64,000 nt of DNA. Origin: Callaeas wilsoni. Taxonomy: Eukaryota > Chordata > Aves > Passeriformes > Callaeidae. Shown here piece after piece: positions 59,351 to 64,000 of the stretch. A model generated the notes under the pieces. The model worked only from the letters and a program-made list of their open reading frames with translations, ran no database searches and was not told the origin of the DNA. Within the stretch, counting starts at the first letter, position 1. The number at the start of each line of letters is the position of its first letter. The stretch is taken from the NCBI GenBank assembly GCA_013398955.1, contig VWPU01002093.1, positions 62,001 to 126,000 on the forward strand, written 5' to 3'. The position numbers and the translations under genes were made by a program.

Positions 59351-62300
59351 ACTGTCAAGTTGTTGTTTTTTTTTTTTAAGTGGTAGGGCTCTGCTAGTTT
59401 CAATGTATCTGTGCCAATTTAGAGCCAAAGAGGATCTGTAACATCAAGCAGGCACCATTCCCAAAGTCTTTCTCCTAAGTAAAAAAAGTTTAAGCTAAAG
59501 CAAATAATATATTTGCACTGTGTAGAGACTGCATACAAGCCTCAATGTAATTATGATATAAAAAAATACAGCTGGTGACCTTAAATTACACAACAAAACG
59601 ACAGAGGACATCTAAAAATTAATTCTAACTCATTAAATGCATTGCTCGCTTAATGAATGATTCATGATTCATATTGCTCAAGTTGCCAAACATTACCTCA
59701 AATTATAGATTGGGTGCATCCTGTCACCAGTATTAATAATTGCAATTATGCCGGTGAAAGTACCTTCAGATACAAAAGCCAATACATTATCTTCTCCAAG
59801 CCTTCCTGCCTCACCCTCAGAGCAGGACTAAGCTAAGGTCCCTGGAGCACATAAAAGCACAGAGAGGGAATAATTTTTTTTCAAAAAACCACCCTACTTG
59901 GGAGATCTAAAGGTCTAAAAAAGGCTGAAAGATGTGCATGGTTGATCTCAGCACACCTTGTGACAGCCAAATAGTGCTGGACCATGAGAACACAGGACTT
60001 GCCCAGTGAGTTTCTACTCCTCCCTCTGTTTGTGTCCACAAGTGTTTCAAATCTTATCGGCTGTTTAGGAAGCTCCTAAATGAGCAGCACGATGAATAGC
60101 TGTTAATAGGGGGAAAAAAGGAAAAAATCCAAACCTCTGTGTAAGTTGTACTGCTTAGAAATTGTCCTGGAAATCCAGGCACAGGTGAGTGAGAACCAGA
60201 ATGCCATCTCCCTCTGCATATAGTCTTGCAGACTTGTATTATGAACATTTTACATGTACTTTTGTGAGTCCACACGTTCAGTCCTGTTTAAATGATGGCG
60301 AGACCACAAACCATTCTTGTGTCGGTGAGCTCTGCAGCTGTATGTGCAGCACGTGAAAATGCACCTCCTTGTACCAGATTCACATCTGTGGACTTTGAAA
60401 TTTCTCTAAAGTCCCCCTATTTGAGAGGAATGGGGCAAAATAGCGTCCAGTTCAACCTCTGTCTGACACAGAGTGCATTTCATGTGATGGCTGCATCCCC
60501 TCCTTGATCTCTTCAAGGTAGACAGTGGCAGTCTCTGATGTCTCAATAGGTCAGCCAAATTAACCTTGGTAGAGACAGAAGAGGTAAAAGACCTTTCTAT
60601 CTGAAAAGTTCGGGGAGAAGAATCTTAACCCAGTGTAGCCATTATACAGCTTGGAAACAGCTGCTCGGAGTACTTCGTGGTAAATACTGGAATGAAGCTT
60701 TTCTTTCCCTTGCAGTTAAATTGTTTATTTATTTAATTATTTACTCCTTGGACAATAGAGAGCATTTAGGCTAACTTTCGAAGTAATAAAAACCATAATT
60801 GAACCAGGATATGAAAAGACGGATGTAAATTGCTTTTGGATCTTTTATAGCAGGGAATATTTTATGACTCAACAGAAAAACAAGAAGCAGGAAATCTATT
60901 TCTATAGTGAAGCACAAAAAGTCTCTGCCTGCTGTAGTGACAAGATTAGAAGATGTAAATAGTGTGGAGTTGTCAAAGTGTCTGCTTTAGGATTTCAGAT
61001 TAGCTAGATGGTTTGACTGGAGTTTCTAAAATGTGTTAACCAGAAAGGTTTATTGGACTTTCTAGAGCTGGACATGATTTACTTTCATTAAGTGCAAAAA
61101 AAATCAAGGCAGTCTTCCTTCATGTTGAAAAATTGCAGAGGGCAAAGTCACTTTGCTGCTTATTGAAGTAGATTCTGAACTGCCATCACTGTATTCACTG
61201 ACCTTTTGTCTCAGTTTCACTCAGGGTGAGAAATTGAGCAGCTGCTTTCATATAAATTACCACTATAACCTTCTACAACAACACGCTTGAATTTTTCTCT
61301 TTTCTTTGTTCCCCCCTCACCTCACAAAACAGCTTTTTCCTTCCCCATTGACTGTCACTACACTAGAGGAGTACCAGCAAATTTACACTGTTCGGTTTCC
61401 TCATGTGTAAACTCCATTTCCCTGTATCTTCCCTCAATTATGGTGCCACTACACACTGCTCAGATTGTACCATATCTTTCATTCTCCACCCCGAATCCCT
61501 CTGATATTGTCCTGGCATCTCAAATAAATAATGCCTGGCTATCTGACGTGCCAAGAAAGGCATTTTGGAACGTCCAGTTGCAATCGTCTGTTCCACAGCA
61601 ACAATACCAAAAGTCAGGAAAAAAAATTATGGGGGAACCCTTGTATTTTTATGAGACAGTTTATTTGCTATGAGCAGGCCACATCTGGATCTCTCCAGCC
61701 CCAAGAGAGCATGAGTGAAGGCAGGTTTGACTTGAAACCCAGCACAAGATAAATGGGCAGCATTAGGGGAATGACACTTGCAGCCAAACACAATAAAAAG
61801 CAACTCATGAGGGAGGCTGGCTGGCCAGCTTTATTGCCATGCTGCTTACTCCTTGCAAGGTATTTATAACATACTTGTTTGACTGTCATTTTCTCCGCAT
61901 CAGGTTACACAATAATTTGTGGAGGGGAGATGAGACAAAGATGAGATATTGAAAGACTCCCTAAGAATAAACTGGGTAACAGAGACTAAGTGGCACAGTT
62001 CTCTCTTTGGCATGATGGGGGTTCCTGCTCCACTCATCCACTGAGATGCTCGGGTTAGATGCTCTTGCCTAAGAGAGAGCAGAGAAAAAGCTTTGGTGTG
62101 CCTAATTCAGAGGTCTGAAAAGCCAAATGACTGTGAAAGAGCCTCCCCATCTTCACTCACTGAAGAGCTGAATATGAGTCTGCTAACTGAGGTTAAACAT
62201 CACTGCTATACACTGTTAAACATCAGCTGCTATAGGTATGAAAACTCTCTCCTTCACTCTCTCTTTGTTCTGTAGCAATAAACCAGTAAATCTGTAACCA

Positions 62301-64000
62301 CCACTTGAAGCCAGGTGTTGAACTGCACACTGACACATGACAAGGCTCTTGATACCTGCATGACTTCTATTCCTATCCAGTGGTGTTAATAGTAACTGAA
62401 ATATTCTTTGCAGAAAGCTACTCAGGTTTCTATTGAATATTGTCCGATATGCCAGGAAATCGAAAAATAATAATTAAAAAATTATACCACTCTGGGCACC
62501 CGTACTTTGACTTCTTTCACAGGATTCAAAATAGTCATCATAATGTACAGTTTCTTGCAAGGCATATCATAACTGTGACTTTCCTTAAAGCTGTGAGCTT
62601 CTTCATTTAAAGAATATTTTAAAGTGGTATTTCAACCCTCTATGATGCTGGGAAGGAATGAAATCATCTAAGTGTCATAAAGAAGATTTTTTCTGGATTC
62701 AGACAGCCTTTAGAAAGTTTGCAGGAGTGTTTTCAGAAGGAACAGCCAAAAGTAAGGGACTTACTCTGAATCCAAAGAAGGGTGAAAGGGTAACCCTCTG
62801 CCAAGACCTTTCTTCAACACCTTCTAAGCACCACAGCCCTTCAGGTCTCAGAACTGGCACTTTTATTTCCTGAATGTCTACAATACTGGAGATAAAGATT
62901 AGCAGAAAAAGCAAATACCAGGCAGAATGTTTTTCAGAAGTTTGTTCCAGAAGGAAAGATACTTTCTCCAAGTAGAGAAAAATGAGCATGGAAAAAAATG
63001 CCACTTTGAAAGCAGCCCTGCAGAGTCATCAAAACTTAAATAACTTATCTTTGTTAATCTCCTGGGAGCACAGCAAACGACAGAACAGAGAGAGACACAG
63101 AGCACAGCTTAGTGGCTACAAATGATGGAAAATACTGTGCTATGCATCAAACAATCTTTAGGGAAGAAAATGTGTTTGGAATATTTTCACCACTTTCATT
63201 TCAAACGGCATCAGAGAACCAGTTAGGGAAATGGATGAATTAATGAGTCAGAATGTATAGATACTCCAGGGTGGTTTGCTGTTACTGGATTCACTGATAG
63301 AATTTCTAAAGCAAGAGAGAGGTGGTTATGATGACACAAACTATCTGGTATCCATGACAAAATAATATACAACATTTGGAAATATGATGTCTTTCTGGAG
63401 TAGTTTAATATATAAAGAACTTGATGACAGTTGGAGGTGGTGGGCTTCTTGTTTGGCTCTTGCTGATTTTGGTGAAAATACTGAAAACCTTTCAGGCCCT
63501 TTCCAGGCTTTATTATTACAGCTGGAGATGTAATAATACTAATAACTTGCTTATTTATGGTTTCACTGAATGTAGCAATATGGAATAAGGATTCGCTTAC
63601 CTTCAGCACACAAAGATGAAAGAGAGGGGGAATTATAAGCATGAGTCACTTATTATTTGGCAGTCTCATTTGGGCCAGCTCTACCAGGCTTCCACCAACT
63701 TCATGGTATCATTTCAAGGCTTTGATCCAGGTTTTAGCTCAGCTCCACTGCATTTAAATGAATCCTCTTATCTTCCCTTTTTCCTTTCTTAGATGCTGCT
63801 TTCTCCTTTCTCTTTGAGCATTGTTGTAGCTCTCCGTTAGCAAAAGCTCTGTGTGTGCACGTGGAAGCGCCTGCCATCAGTGATGTGCTCCAAAATCCCA
63901 CCACTTCCCAGCAAGCACAGGCTCTGTGTAAAAACACATTAAAAATAAACTCAGTGCTTGCCTGTTTTATTGCCTGTAAAGAAACAATAAAATTAAATAA
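59351..64000. other. AT-rich unique DNA, no gene seen
   Basis: Contains a possible conserved noncoding block (about 59600-59790). The 128-codon frame at 61287-61673 and the 139-codon minus frame at 63223-63642 have no recognisable domains. No CR1 copy was seen to the window end. Confidence 0.45.
59641..59679. promoter_or_regulatory. Symmetric ATGAAT/ATTCAT motif cluster
   Basis: ATGAAT-G-ATTCAT (59653-59665) is a perfect inverted repeat around one base, extended by another GATTCAT (59666-59672), and bracketed by two direct copies of ATTGCTC (59641-59647 and 59673-59679). It sits in repeat-free AT-rich sequence. A transcription-factor role is inference. Confidence 0.3.

Noticed and set aside
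61287..61673. 128-codon plus-strand frame
   Set aside because: No domain and an unremarkable context. Chance length is plausible in a 64-kb window.

Overview
The window reads as noncoding DNA from a bird nuclear genome, apart from one strong promoter-like region near the left end. The evidence for a bird is several CR1 LINE 3' fragments with the family's terminal ATTCTATGA-type repeats, faint remains of amniote-age MIR-like SINEs, a decayed palindromic MITE-like element, AT-rich unique DNA with many stop codons, and scattered A/T and T/G simple repeats. There is no operon structure and no ribosome binding sites. I found no confidently identifiable protein-coding gene. Nearly every long open frame lies in GC-rich DNA, a 30-bp minisatellite or a CR1 copy, or has no recognisable product.

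Layout. About 1-2000 is unique DNA with one CR1 fragment (888-1045). About 2060-4330 is a GC- and CpG-rich block that looks like a vertebrate promoter and first-exon region. It holds two candidate splice donors (2828 and 4328), a TATA-like box (4013), two G-quadruplex motifs and a TG-rich tract. About 4400-25780 is AT-rich unique DNA. It contains a decayed MITE (7232-7335), a cluster of POU-type sites (8146-8292), two minus-strand coding-like remnants (9600-9863 and 16369-16948), a MIR-like SINE (12160-12350), an ambiguous base with a local duplication (13132-13205), a perfect 26-bp palindrome (16316-16341) and a second SINE remnant (17725-17786). The best-preserved CR1 lies at 25788-26338 on the minus strand. 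From 26340 to 41270 there is a MIR fragment (30430-30545) and a long ancient CR1 (about 39270-39985). An eleven-unit 30-bp minisatellite follows at 41279-41608. The right third (41610-64000) has a possible minus-strand exon (48138-48254), a CR1 3' tip (51553-51622), a further old CR1 scrap (56399-56490), a tRNA-like SINE head (59284-59350) and a homeodomain/bZIP-like motif cluster (59641-59679).

Interpretation (inference). A CpG-island promoter beside tens of kilobases of gene-poor, repeat-poor, AT-rich DNA fits the 5' end, first intron or regulatory flank of a long developmental gene or lncRNA. I cannot name the gene. Repeat and SINE identities are by recognition of consensus patterns and should be confirmed with RepeatMasker.
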